Shown here piece by piece: positions 36,646 through 45,604 of a DNA stretch of 64,000 nt. Under the pieces are notes generated by a model, which searched no databases, had not been told where the DNA came from, and saw nothing but the letters and a program-made list of their open reading frames with translations. Where the stretch lies: contig JAIPEF010000002.1 of assembly GCA_021737265.1 (NCBI GenBank), forward strand, positions 1 to 64,000. Reading direction: 5' to 3'. The DNA comes from Desulfocapsa sp. (GTDB lineage Bacteria > Desulfobacterota > Desulfobulbia > Desulfobulbales > Desulfocapsaceae). The position numbers and the translations under genes are program-made. The stretch's first letter is position 1. Each line of letters starts with the position of its first letter.

Positions 36646-37596
36646 ATGATGAATATAAACTACGGAATGGAAATTGTCAGAGCCACGGAGATTGCTGCTC
36701 TTACCGCCGCCAGAATTCAAGGGCTTGGGAATCATAATGATATCCTGAACCAGGCACGGAAGGCAATGATCAAGACCCTTAACCGGTTGATGATCAAGGG
36801 AACTGTGATCAATGATCGTTTTAGAGGCCGTGAAGAAATCTGCAGATTGCCCGATGTCCTTGGGGAGGGAGGGCCGGATATGGACTTGATGGTGGTTGCT
36901 CTTGAGGCCCAGCATGCAGCTGCCGATGGTCGTAACAATGCAACCTGTTATACGGTTATAAGTGAAGATGGCTCCATTCTTCCGGTCCCTAATCTGCGGA
37001 TGTCTAAAATTGTTGTTGGCCCTGAGGTCGGTGAAGTCATTGATATCAACCAGTGTCCGAGTGCCAATGTCAAGCGGGTGGCTCGGGTGTTAAGAAAGTA
37101 CACAGAAAATGTGACGGTTTGTATCCTTAACCGGAAACGGCACCAGGACCTGATCAATGAAGTGAGAAGTTGCGGAGCCCGAATAAAACTCATAGAGGAA
37201 GGCGAAATTTCAGGCTGTCTGGCTGCCATCAATGGGGAAAAGGCAGATATCTATATGGGATACGGCTATGCTCCTGAAGGGACTGTGGTGGCAGCTGCCA
37301 TCAGCTGCCTCGGTGGTTACATGGAAGGCAAGATATCCTACGACAATGATGAGGATCGGCAAGCGGCCATTGGCCACAATATTCATGACTTCGATAAGGT
37401 CTTCAGAGTGGAGGATCTGATTAATTCCCGCAAGATCTCCTTTGCCGCCACTGGAGTAACCGACGGTGAATTTTTAGAAGGGGTACGATTTACAGCGACA
37501 GGTGGAGTGACCCACTCCTTTGTGGCCAGAAGCGAAACCCGTACCTATCGGAAATTGACCACCAATCACTTCTTTGACTACAATCCGGTATTTTAG
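36646..37596 (+). CDS. Divergent GlpX-like protein lacking FBPase catalytic residues
   Basis: This 316-residue protein has the fold of class II fructose bisphosphatase: MEIVRATEIAALTAARIQGLG at the start, SKIVVGPEVGEVID, and GYGYAPEGTVVAAAISCLGGYMEGK in the C-terminal half align along the family. Yet the active-site blocks are replaced. The K-x-x-x-D of GDKNAAD becomes GNHNDIL, GEGEIDEAP becomes NDRFRGREE, and DPIEGT becomes VALEAQ. Against E. coli GlpX these cover the metal and phosphate ligands (Lys29, Asp33, Glu57, Asp61, Asp85, Thr90). Probably a pseudoenzyme or one with a changed substrate. It is co-transcribed with the class III FBPase and ends at a clear terminator. Confidence 0.8.
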   Translation: MMNINYGMEIVRATEIAALTAARIQGLGNHNDILNQARKAMIKTLNRLMIKGTVINDRFRGREEICRLPDVLGEGGPDMDLMVVALEAQHAAADGRNNATCYTVISEDGSILPVPNLRMSKIVVGPEVGEVIDINQCPSANVKRVARVLRKYTENVTVCILNRKRHQDLINEVRSCGARIKLIEEGEISGCLAAINGEKADIYMGYGYAPEGTVVAAAISCLGGYMEGKISYDNDEDRQAAIGHNIHDFDKVFRVEDLINSRKISFAATGVTDGEFLEGVRFTATGGVTHSFVARSETRTYRKLTTNHFFDYNPVF

Positions 37597-37603
37597 CTAA
37601 AAG

Positions 37604-37631
37604 AAAAGCAGGGCGTGAACGCCCTGCTTTT
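37604..37631 (+). terminator. Rho-independent terminator after the fbp/GlpX-like pair
   Basis: AAAAGCAGGGCG (37604-37615), loop TGAA, CGCCCTGCTTTT (37620-37631): a perfect 12-bp hairpin ending in T's. Confidence 0.9.
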
Positions 37632-37684
37632 AGCCTTATAGAGAAGATAAAGAGAAACAAGCTGAAACTGCAGACATACTTGCA

Positions 37685-38722
37685 CTACGACTCCGTCCAA
37701 TATTCCTCCGGCATTTCTATCGCAAGCTGCAGGGCACCATCTGCACCACCATAGAGAGGATCTTCCACAACCCGCACCTTAGTCGGGCCATATTCACCAA
37801 TGGCCTCCTCAAGATATTCAGCAAGCCCATTGATCTGACTCCCTCCCCCTGCCAGGATGATGTTTTCCCTGATGGTGTCTTGGTATTCGGGGTCAAACTT
37901 GGCAATAAGCTCAAGGGTGGACTCCACAATGGCCGGCAAAATACTCTCACATGCCCGCTTTACTTCATCGGTAATGTTATGGACAGTGGATTTCCCTTCC
38001 ACAGGGATCTCCACTTCAACATTCTTCTCGATCTTGCCGACAAAGCTGTGCTCCTCTTTAAAGCGACGTATCATGTTCAGGTTAAAGTCAGCTTGTGGAT
38101 AGCGTTCTTTGAGAAAGGTAAAAAGCTGCTGATCAATATAGTCGCCGGCAGTGAGCACGGTTCTCTGGTCTTCCTCTGTGGGTACGGTTCCATGCATGAT
38201 ACAGAAGTCAACGGTTCCGGCACCAATGTCGATTACCATGGTATTGTCCAGGGCACCAACGCCGTAGGCTACTGCAAAGGGTTCGGAAACCACGAAGAGT
38301 GCCTCTGCAAACTCTGCCACCGCTTTCTTGAGAGCGATTTTGTTCATCTTGAAAGACTCCGCAGGAACGCCAACGACCGCTCTGATTTTAGTGTCACTCT
38401 TTGAGGATTGAACCAGGCTGATGAGATGGCGGATCAGTTCCTTGACCGCCTCTTCGTCCCGGGCGGTTCCTTCTTTAATGACGCCATTTTTCAGGGGACG
38501 ATACATATCCAGAGACAATCTGTGCTTGACCGCCTCTTCACCAAAAAGAATTGGTTTGCCAACCACTTTTCTGGAAATAAAGTCCCGGGGCCAGCCGACA
38601 TAACTTTCAACCCATTTTTTCTTATTGTTATCTGCTGAGATGGTACTTCTTGATGTCCCAAGATCTATGCCGACCAGCAGTTTTTCGTCAGCTTTTTTTG
38701 TTGAGGAATTTTTCGCCATCAT
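37685..38722 (-). CDS. MamK-like bacterial actin
   Basis: This 345-residue protein of the actin/Hsp70 ATPase superfamily has phosphate-1 GIDLGTSRSTIS, phosphate-2 VIDIGAGTVDF and adenosine motif LAGGGSQINGL. Several stretches look specifically like MamK, the magnetosome-chain actin: VGVPAES, FVVSEPFAVAYG, TAGDYIDQQL, the EEHSFVGKIEK region, FDPEYQDTI and the ending EDPLYGGADGALQLAIEMP plus EEYW. MamK proteins polymerise into filaments that position organelles. No other mam gene is in the window, so a role in magnetosomes is not supported here. AAAGGAG precedes the ATG pair. The start overlaps the amidase gene by 35 bases, so the two are coupled. Confidence 0.82.
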   Translation of the reverse strand: MMAKNSSTKKADEKLLVGIDLGTSRSTISADNNKKKWVESYVGWPRDFISRKVVGKPILFGEEAVKHRLSLDMYRPLKNGVIKEGTARDEEAVKELIRHLISLVQSSKSDTKIRAVVGVPAESFKMNKIALKKAVAEFAEALFVVSEPFAVAYGVGALDNTMVIDIGAGTVDFCIMHGTVPTEEDQRTVLTAGDYIDQQLFTFLKERYPQADFNLNMIRRFKEEHSFVGKIEKNVEVEIPVEGKSTVHNITDEVKRACESILPAIVESTLELIAKFDPEYQDTIRENIILAGGGSQINGLAEYLEEAIGEYGPTKVRVVEDPLYGGADGALQLAIEMPEEYWTES

Positions 38723-39836
38723 CGTCTCCTTTCACTACTTGTGTCTGTCTTTTAATGAGATAACCTTTTATTCCTCCTTTCAGGGAGGAAGTAATTTTCT
38801 CTCGATAAACCGGATTATTCAGGTTTTCTTCTTCTTCACTCTTGGTAATACATGAAATTTCTACCAGCACACTTGGTGCGTCAACACCGAGTAAGACTAC
38901 AAATGGGGCTATTTTGGTTCCGTTATCAGCTATTTCTCTATCATATTTTTCCATATTGGAGAAGAGACTGCGCTGGATGGAAGAGGCAAGGGTAGCTGAC
39001 TCCTGCTCTTTGAGTACGTCTCCGATTCTTTTGATCATGTTTTTAAAGTCTCTGGCCAAAATCTCAGATCCACTATTTTCCTGTTCTGCAAGACGCAAAG
39101 TATACTCGTCAGAAGGCGGCCCGAAATAAAAGGTCTCTGTGACATTGAATTCTTTCTGTTCCAGCGCGTTAATATGGAGAGAGATGAACAGGTCAGCCTT
39201 ATTGAAATTAGAGAATTTGACCCGGTCACTCAGAGATATGAATGTGTCGGTTTCCCGGGTAAGGAGAACCCTGTATCTTCCACTCTCCATGAGTTGATCC
39301 CGCAGGCGCAGGGCGATATCCAGTACAATGTCCTTTTCTCTGGTCCCTTGACTGCCAAGCGCTCCCGGGTCTTTGCCCCCATGGCCGGGATCAATAACAA
39401 TGGTTTGGATATCAAGACCGAAAATAGAACTGACACGAACGTGATTCTGATTCAGAAGGAAGTCATAATTTAAAAGCCGTTGTGCATCAAAAGAAATCTC
39501 AGATCCGGGAATTGAATCCCCACCATAGGAAATGAGGGGACCTCCAGTAGGTGCAGACTGCTGATCACGTATGATTTTCGCCCATGGATAAATTGAGTCT
39601 TTTGCAGAAAAAGCAACCGGATCCGTTAATCGCCGGGAAATTGGGTCTGAAATAAAATGAATCAGGGCAAACAGCACGGTGATCAACAACACAGGCAGAA
39701 CATGGAATATAACTCGGTTGCTCGGCGATCTGGCTGGGTGGCTTTTTTTCGTATAAGGATCTGATATTGCCAGATTATCCTCGTAAACCCTCTGAAGGAT
39801 TGAATCCTTTATGCTTGTTTTGTCACTGTTGGGCAT
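38688..39836 (-). CDS. N-acetylmuramoyl-L-alanine amidase (Amidase_3)
   Basis: This 382-residue membrane-anchored peptidoglycan amidase has a cytoplasmic N-terminus of about 42 residues, one transmembrane helix (about 43-62), a linker, then the zinc amidase domain (about 150-370). Zn-ligand motifs are IDPGHGGKDPGA, an REKD Glu, SLHINA, and the C-terminal catalytic region VLLGVDAPSVLVEISCITK. It cleaves the amide between MurNAc and the stem peptide, as AmiA/B/C do in cell separation. It is upstream of and overlapping the MamK-like gene, suggesting linked wall remodelling and cytoskeleton. Confidence 0.88.
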   Translation of the reverse strand: MPNSDKTSIKDSILQRVYEDNLAISDPYTKKSHPARSPSNRVIFHVLPVLLITVLFALIHFISDPISRRLTDPVAFSAKDSIYPWAKIIRDQQSAPTGGPLISYGGDSIPGSEISFDAQRLLNYDFLLNQNHVRVSSIFGLDIQTIVIDPGHGGKDPGALGSQGTREKDIVLDIALRLRDQLMESGRYRVLLTRETDTFISLSDRVKFSNFNKADLFISLHINALEQKEFNVTETFYFGPPSDEYTLRLAEQENSGSEILARDFKNMIKRIGDVLKEQESATLASSIQRSLFSNMEKYDREIADNGTKIAPFVVLLGVDAPSVLVEISCITKSEEEENLNNPVYREKITSSLKGGIKGYLIKRQTQVVKGDDDGEKFLNKKS

Positions 39837-39906
39837 TGATGGTTTAGTTTAAACTTTCTCTTGCTTGCATGGAGTTCACGCAACTTTCTAAAATTTTATC
39901 CATAAT

Positions 39907-40073
39907 CAACAGTGATGGCGTAGTAAAAACTCTCCATCTGCTTCGTTGCTGCATTTTTTATTTAATTTCGACGTACCTTAGTACGCCGAAATTAAATAAA
40001 AGATACGCGCCTCGCATATGAAGCTTTTTACTTATCCATCGGAAATCGAAGTTTTTACGAATTTATCAACAGT
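39907..40073 (-). mobile_element. MITE copy D with 7-bp target duplication CAACAGT
   Basis: The element 39914-40066 (153 bp) is in reverse orientation: left end GATGGCGTAGTAAAAAC, right end GTTTTTACGAATTTAT. Direct repeats CAACAGT at 39907-39913 and 40067-40073 flank it. The inner end reads ATCCATCGGAAATCGAAG, a variant shared with copies C and E. Confidence 0.88.
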
Positions 40074-40239
40074 ATATTTCTCTCCGCTACAAAATACAAG
40101 ACACCATGACCAATTCAGAACTAAAAGAAGTACTATCTGATACCCTTTTAGTTCTTTGCCAAACAGATGTGAGAGGTTATACTCAAACCTTTCAACACTA
40201 TCCTTCCGGTTTTGTAACAAATATTTTGGAGAAATCACA

Positions 40240-41772
40240 ATGGAATCAACAAAAATAAGCCTTATACGAAAAGCGCCTGAGAATTATCGTGGAGATCTGC
40301 TTGTGTACTGTCTGCATCAGGATGAAAAAGAAAAGCTGGTAATGGGGTCAACTCTTGCCACAAAAGAATTGAAAAAGGCGGTTGCATTAGGTGACTTCAA
40401 GGGGAAGGAGAGCGATTTACTGCATATTTACCCCCAGGGCACAGGAAGAAAGAAGGTTCTTGCAGGGCGTATTCTGTTTTTGGGTCTTGGAAAACTGGAT
40501 GGTTGCTCACAGAGTGATTTGCGGGAACGGTTTCGAAAGGCTGGTGGTTCTATTGCCGCGAAAGCTGCGGCATTAAATGCTGAAAAAATCTGTCTCTGTC
40601 TCCCTGACATCTCATTGGTGCCAGGGGAGGTAGTCGGAGAGTGTCTGGTGGAAGGGATTCTCCTCGGTGATTACCGTTTTCTAAAATATAAAAAGAAAGA
40701 AACAAAAGATCCCTCATTTACCGGCATTAAAGGACTTGGTGTCCATGCCGCTGGAGGCGAAAAAGGAATTCGACGGGGACTGAGTAGAGCACTGCATTCT
40801 GCCTACGCAGCTCGAGCTGCGAGGGATATGGCCAACGAGCCCGGTAATGGATGGACACCGCAGAGTTTCGCAGCCTATGCCCAGGAACTGGCTGTGAAAC
40901 ATAACATGAAATGCACAGTTTTTGATAAAAGTCATATGAAGCGTCTGAAAATGGGGGGGATTCTAGCGGTAAACCAGGGTTCTGCGGAACCTCCAAAGAT
41001 GGTTATTCTGGAATATAAAACCCTGAAAAAGAAGGCACAGACCATTCTTATTGTCGGCAAGGGCCTCACTTTCGATTCTGGAGGTGTCAGTCTTAAGCCT
41101 GCCGCGAAAATGGAGGAGATGAAGTATGATATGTGTGGCGGGGCTGCCGCTTTGTCTGCTATGGGTGTTGTTGGGGAAGAAAAACCGGATGTGAATGTGG
41201 TGGCCATAATACCCGCCACTGATAATATGAGTGGCAGTTCAGCATTGAAACCGGGAGATATTATCTGCCATTATGGCGGGATAACGTCTGAAATTATAAA
41301 TACTGATGCCGAAGGACGCCTGATTCTTGCCGATGCCCTAGCATACGGAATAAATAAGTTCAATCCCACCTGTGTGGTTGATCTGGCCACATTGACAGGG
41401 GCGGTTATCCTGGGCCTTGGTCATCATCGCACAGGCCTTCTTGGCAACAGCCAGGAACTGGTTGATCGTCTTCTCCTTGCAGGGGAAAACTGTGGGGAGC
41501 TCCTGTGGCAACTCCCCCTTGATAAAGAGTATGGAGAACAGATTGATTCGGATGTGGCAGATATAAAAAACACTGGAGGACGTCCGGCAGGAACCATTAC
41601 GGCGGCTGCCTATTTACAGAAGTTTGTGGACGACACTCCCTGGGCCCATCTCGACATAGCAGGGACTGCGTGGAATTTTACGGAAAAAACCTATATCCCA
41701 AAAGGTCCCTCAGGGACAGGGGTGAGAACATTGGTGGATTTGATCCGGAATTGGAAGAAATTCCAGGGATGA
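40240..41772 (+). CDS. pepA: Leucyl aminopeptidase (cytosol aminopeptidase, M17)
   Basis: This 510-residue M17 aminopeptidase removes N-terminal residues from peptides using two metals. Diagnostic motifs are VGKGLTFDSGGVSLKP, MKYDMCGGAAALSAM and the family signature NTDAEGRLILADAL, with downstream VVDLATLTGAV. The N-terminal macro-like domain is present (about 1-170). GGAG lies eight bases before ATG 40240; a TTG 84 bases earlier is rejected. In some bacteria PepA also binds DNA, but nothing here tests that. Confidence 0.92.
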   Translation: MESTKISLIRKAPENYRGDLLVYCLHQDEKEKLVMGSTLATKELKKAVALGDFKGKESDLLHIYPQGTGRKKVLAGRILFLGLGKLDGCSQSDLRERFRKAGGSIAAKAAALNAEKICLCLPDISLVPGEVVGECLVEGILLGDYRFLKYKKKETKDPSFTGIKGLGVHAAGGEKGIRRGLSRALHSAYAARAARDMANEPGNGWTPQSFAAYAQELAVKHNMKCTVFDKSHMKRLKMGGILAVNQGSAEPPKMVILEYKTLKKKAQTILIVGKGLTFDSGGVSLKPAAKMEEMKYDMCGGAAALSAMGVVGEEKPDVNVVAIIPATDNMSGSSALKPGDIICHYGGITSEIINTDAEGRLILADALAYGINKFNPTCVVDLATLTGAVILGLGHHRTGLLGNSQELVDRLLLAGENCGELLWQLPLDKEYGEQIDSDVADIKNTGGRPAGTITAAAYLQKFVDDTPWAHLDIAGTAWNFTEKTYIPKGPSGTGVRTLVDLIRNWKKFQG

Positions 41773-41816
41773 TGTGAGTCGCACTCCTGGAATACTATTC
41801 CCAAGATGGTCCTTAA

Positions 41817-44243
41817 CTATACCGCAAAATAATGTGCCTGGGGGTGATGAACCACCATGGCAGAAACACTTAGCTCCGGGACCATTTCCATGGAAGAGCT
41901 GAGCTGCACACCTATTTCCTCTGCCTGAAGAATCGCGAAAAGTGGTTTCTGCAGATCCAGATCCGGGCAGGCGGAATAGCCAAAACTGTAGCGTTGGCCA
42001 CTATTTTCAAGTCGCAGCTCTTTGCGCATGAGGGTGTGGGTATGTTGGGCAAGAGCTTCAGCCGCTTCCACTCCGAAACCGTGAAGGAGCAGGTACTCAT
42101 GATATTTATCCTTACCATAGAGATCCCGGCATATCTCTGCGATTTTTTCACCCAGGGTAACCACAAAAAAACCTATCAGATCACTCCCCTGGTCTTCGGT
42201 GCGGAAGAAGTCAACAAGGCTCTGGTGAGGTTCTCGCATTTGCCTGGGAAGCGGAAAGTGATATTCTTTGTTTCCCTGCTCAACAAGAAGATTTTCAGCA
42301 GCACGTTTGCAGGGGAACCAGCCGTAACGGACTCTAGGTGTCAACATGTTCTCAGATAACACCCTGTCCCGGATAGTATTAAATTCGGGAATCACTGTAC
42401 TCTCCAGTAATTCCCGGTAGGAGCTTTCGTCAAGCTTTCCCCGCCTGTATCCCCAGCGACCCCGAAACAGAATCTGCCGGTTTAACAATGAGAGAAAATC
42501 TTCCGGAACAACGTCCATGGTCCTTGTTCCAAAAAAAGGCGGCTCGGGTATGGTTGCCAGGATTTGAATGGCGGATTTTTTCTCGCTGACAGCGTTTTGT
42601 GGATCTTTTTCTTTCTTCTCCCATTGACTTGATTGCAGGCTTCCGGCTTCATAATCCTGGATGGCCTTCAGGCCGGTAAAGGCATCTCGACAATAGACAA
42701 CCGGACCATCGTAGTGCGGCGCACAGTCACTGGCGACAAACTTCCGGGTTAGGGCTGCACCACCCAAAAGAATAGGATGCTTGAGTCCGGCATTTTTATA
42801 TTTTGTCATGCTTTCCTGCATAATCATTGCGGATTTCACAAGCAGACCACTGAGGCAGATGATGTCAATTTCAGGATTGTCATGGACAGTTTTTATGATG
42901 GTTTCTGCTGTGACCTTGATGCCAATGTCAATAACCCTGTAGCCGTTATTGCTGAGGATAATGTTAACCAGATTTTTGCCGATATCATGGACATCCCCTT
43001 GAACGGTGGCTAACAGGACACAGGGGGCATCGTTTCGATCACTTTTGTCCATAAAGGGCTCAAGGAAATCTACAGATTTACGCATAACCTCCGCTGATTG
43101 GAGGACAAACGGTAGCAGCATCTCTCCTGCACCAAAGAGGACGCCAACTTCACGCATGGCAGCAACCAGATGCTGGTTGACGATTTCAAGGGCTGAGTAG
43201 CGATCGAGGAGCATTCGTAAAATGTCCGGTAGATCCTGTTGGTTACCGTGCATGATCCGTTCCCGAATCAGCTGCTCAGGGGAAGCATCCTCATCAACCT
43301 GCTTATCCTCTTCCAGGTCATGGTCTTCAAAATATTGGATATAGACCATGAGGGGCTGGACATTTTCCTCTGTCCTGTTATAGAGAAGATCAAGGGCCAG
43401 GGCAGTAGCGTCTTTGTCAATGGCGTCGAGGCTGATGCAGTTAGTGGGGTTGATGATCACAGCATCAAGGCCATATTCAACAGCTTCATGGAGAAAGACC
43501 GCATTGAGAACTTTACGAGCCGGAACCGGGAGACCAAAAGAGATGTTGGAAAGGCCAAGAATAGTGTGACAGGCGGGGAGTTCCTTTTTGATTCGTCTAA
43601 TCGCATTCAGTGTTTCCACAGCGGCAGTCCGCAGGTTCTCATCACCGGAGCCAACGGTAAAAGTCAGTGGGTCAAAAAAAAGAGCATCCGCACTGATACC
43701 GTGTTTTTCCGTTACCAGCTTGTAGATGCGTTCTGCAATTGCAAATTTAGAATCGCAGTCCATGGCCATTCCGTGTTCATCTATGGTAAGCGCTGTTACA
43801 CAGGCGCCATATCTCTTCACAAGGGAACATATCTCATCAAGGGTTTTCCCTCCGTCTTCAAGATTTATGGAGTTGACAATGGCTCTCCCGGGATAGGCAG
43901 CAAGTGCCTTGCCTATGACTTGAGCAGACGTGGAGTCAATCATCAGCGGGGCCTTGAGGGTCCGGCCATACATCTGTACCAGCCGCACCAGGTCCTTTTC
44001 TTCATCGCGACCGGCCCAGGCAGCACTCAGGTCCACAACATGGGCGCCTAGCCGTTCCTGATCGATGCCGATCTGCAGACAGCCTTCGTAATCATCGGCA
44101 ATGAGCAGATCTCGAAATTTCTTTGATCCGGTGGGGTTTGATCGTTCACCAATGATCAAAGGGGCGGGCTGCTGTTTTATATCAACTGCCTGGTACAGAC
44201 TTGCAACCTGGACAAGTTTCGAATTATTTATTCTCTCCCTCAT
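41817..44243 (-). CDS. metH: Methionine synthase, folate/cobalamin/activation modules (split MetH, C-terminal part)
   Basis: This 808-residue protein carries MetH modules 2 to 4. The pterin-binding domain covers about 20-290 (PLIIGERSNPTGSKKF...). The cobalamin cap and B12-binding domain cover about 325-540, with the lower-ligand His motif DVHDIGKNLV. The SAM-dependent reactivation domain is at about 560-800 (RVRYGWFPCKRAAE; GQRYSFGYSACPDL). It transfers the methyl group from methyltetrahydrofolate via cobalamin. The homocysteine/zinc module is encoded by the preceding gene, overlapping by four bases (ATGA arrangement), so the enzyme is a two-chain version of the single E. coli protein. Confidence 0.92.
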   Translation of the reverse strand: MRERINNSKLVQVASLYQAVDIKQQPAPLIIGERSNPTGSKKFRDLLIADDYEGCLQIGIDQERLGAHVVDLSAAWAGRDEEKDLVRLVQMYGRTLKAPLMIDSTSAQVIGKALAAYPGRAIVNSINLEDGGKTLDEICSLVKRYGACVTALTIDEHGMAMDCDSKFAIAERIYKLVTEKHGISADALFFDPLTFTVGSGDENLRTAAVETLNAIRRIKKELPACHTILGLSNISFGLPVPARKVLNAVFLHEAVEYGLDAVIINPTNCISLDAIDKDATALALDLLYNRTEENVQPLMVYIQYFEDHDLEEDKQVDEDASPEQLIRERIMHGNQQDLPDILRMLLDRYSALEIVNQHLVAAMREVGVLFGAGEMLLPFVLQSAEVMRKSVDFLEPFMDKSDRNDAPCVLLATVQGDVHDIGKNLVNIILSNNGYRVIDIGIKVTAETIIKTVHDNPEIDIICLSGLLVKSAMIMQESMTKYKNAGLKHPILLGGAALTRKFVASDCAPHYDGPVVYCRDAFTGLKAIQDYEAGSLQSSQWEKKEKDPQNAVSEKKSAIQILATIPEPPFFGTRTMDVVPEDFLSLLNRQILFRGRWGYRRGKLDESSYRELLESTVIPEFNTIRDRVLSENMLTPRVRYGWFPCKRAAENLLVEQGNKEYHFPLPRQMREPHQSLVDFFRTEDQGSDLIGFFVVTLGEKIAEICRDLYGKDKYHEYLLLHGFGVEAAEALAQHTHTLMRKELRLENSGQRYSFGYSACPDLDLQKPLFAILQAEEIGVQLSSSMEMVPELSVSAMVVHHPQAHYFAV

Positions 44244-45178
44244 AACAGTGCCTCCTTGCGATCCGCAGGGACAGCGCCTTGCAAGGCATTAACAAGAGCT
44301 TTTGTATGGGCAGGTGAAGTTCCACAACAGCCTCCTACAATGGAGACCCCTTTTTGGGTGACAAAATCCAGCATGTGCCGGCCGTATGCCTCAGGAGTCA
44401 GGGGATAGTGGGTCTTCCCATTCACCACTTCAGGCATCCCTTGGTTGGGGATGCAGGAAACTCTTTTTTTCCAGTTTTTACACAGGTAATCTATCTGGGG
44501 TTCCATGTCAGTGGGACCGGTAGCACAGTTTAAACCGAGAGAAAACACTGGAAAAGGGGCAATTGTAGCACAGACCGCAGCGATATCAGTTCCAACAAGC
44601 ATGGTTCCCTGCTGTTCAAAGGTGACTGAAGCAAGAACCGGAATATCAGTCCCCCTTTTATCCAAAAGATCGAAACAGGCAATCAGCACTGTTTTAATCT
44701 GCAGAAGATCCTGGCAGGTTTCCACTATCAATGCATCAACGCCGGCGTCAAGCAGGGAATCCATCTGTTCAGTGACCGTTGCGGCAAGATCCTGAGGAGA
44801 AATGTGGCCAAGAACAGGCAGTTTGGTGGTGGGGCCGATAGAGCCCATTATATAGCGAGGTTGTCCAGGAGTTGAGAACTCTGCAATCGCTTGTCTGGCA
44901 CAGGCTACGGCCGCCTGGTTAATCTCTTTCACCCGCTTTTCCAGATCGTACTCAGCAAGAACCACGGAAGAGGCTCCAAAGGTGTTGGTCTCAATGGCCA
45001 TGGCCCCGGCAGCCAGAAATTTACGGTGCAGTTCAATGATGGTCTCAGGGGATGAGATGTTGAGGTATTCGTTGCACCCCTCATGGCCGTCCCAGACAGC
45101 AGGGTTGATTTCCATGGTCTGCAGTGTTGTTCCGCAGCCACCGTCGCAGATGAGTAAAGGTTCTTCGGAAAATGTCAT
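44240..45178 (-). CDS. Methionine synthase, homocysteine-binding module (split MetH, N-terminal part)
   Basis: This 312-residue S-methyltransferase domain (Pfam S-methyl_trans) activates homocysteine on zinc. The zinc ligands are visible: the Cys in GLNCATGP and the Cys pair in VGGCCGTSPAHT. The N-terminal LICDGGCGTTLQ and MGSIGPTTKLP motifs match MetH module 1. The start ATG 45178 falls within the 7-bp target duplication of MITE copy E, five bases from the element. No Shine-Dalgarno is visible, either in the present sequence or in the reconstructed pre-insertion sequence. The frame also stays open into the MITE to 45313, but those residues match nothing. Confidence 0.88.
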   Translation of the reverse strand: MTFSEEPLLICDGGCGTTLQTMEINPAVWDGHEGCNEYLNISSPETIIELHRKFLAAGAMAIETNTFGASSVVLAEYDLEKRVKEINQAAVACARQAIAEFSTPGQPRYIMGSIGPTTKLPVLGHISPQDLAATVTEQMDSLLDAGVDALIVETCQDLLQIKTVLIACFDLLDKRGTDIPVLASVTFEQQGTMLVGTDIAAVCATIAPFPVFSLGLNCATGPTDMEPQIDYLCKNWKKRVSCIPNQGMPEVVNGKTHYPLTPEAYGRHMLDFVTQKGVSIVGGCCGTSPAHTKALVNALQGAVPADRKEALL

Positions 45179-45345
45179 AATTGATAAACTCGTAAAAACT
45201 TCGATTTCCGATGGATAAGTAAAAAGCTTCATATTGGAGGCGTGCAATTTTTCTATCATTTCGGCGTACATACGGTACGTCGTAATGATACGAAAAATTG
45301 TAACAACGAACAAGATGAAGAGTTTTTACGACGCCATCATAATTG
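45177..45345 (+). mobile_element. MITE copy E with 7-bp target duplication ATAATTG, upstream of metH module 1
   Basis: The 155-bp element 45184-45338 (left end ATAAACTCGTAAAAAC, right end GTTTTTACGACGCCATC) is flanked by ATAATTG at 45177-45183 and 45339-45345. The first repeat overlaps the metH start codon on the minus strand. Central arms GGCGTACATACGGTACGTCG differ from other copies, showing independent divergence. The 45346-45604 gap contains no recognised gene or riboswitch. Confidence 0.88.
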
Positions 45346-45604
45346 TTTTCTGTAATTAATTATATTAGTATAAAAGGGTATCAATAAGTTATGTTCGTAT
45401 GTCTAAACCGGTGGAGCATGACATTCTTGCCCCACAGAGGTGGAAATAGCAATTTCTTTTTTTCAGTTATCATTTTAAACAGCATCGGGCTGCGAACGGG
45501 TAAAAAGAACATTAGGAAAAAGAGGGAATATTCTTTTTATATGCGATCGCCAGTATAGCATAGCACCTAATTTAATAAAATAAGCAAACTCGTTTCTGTC
45601 AACC

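Noticed and set aside
45179-45313. N-terminal extension of metH module 1 read from inside the MITE.
   Set aside because: The frame is open, but the encoded residues derive from the repeat and do not match the family; conserved sequence begins just after ATG 45178.
45346-45604. A cobalamin or SAM riboswitch upstream of split metH.
   Set aside because: No B12 box or SAM-I/SAM-II core motif could be recognised by eye; covariance-model scanning of the minus strand would be needed to claim one.
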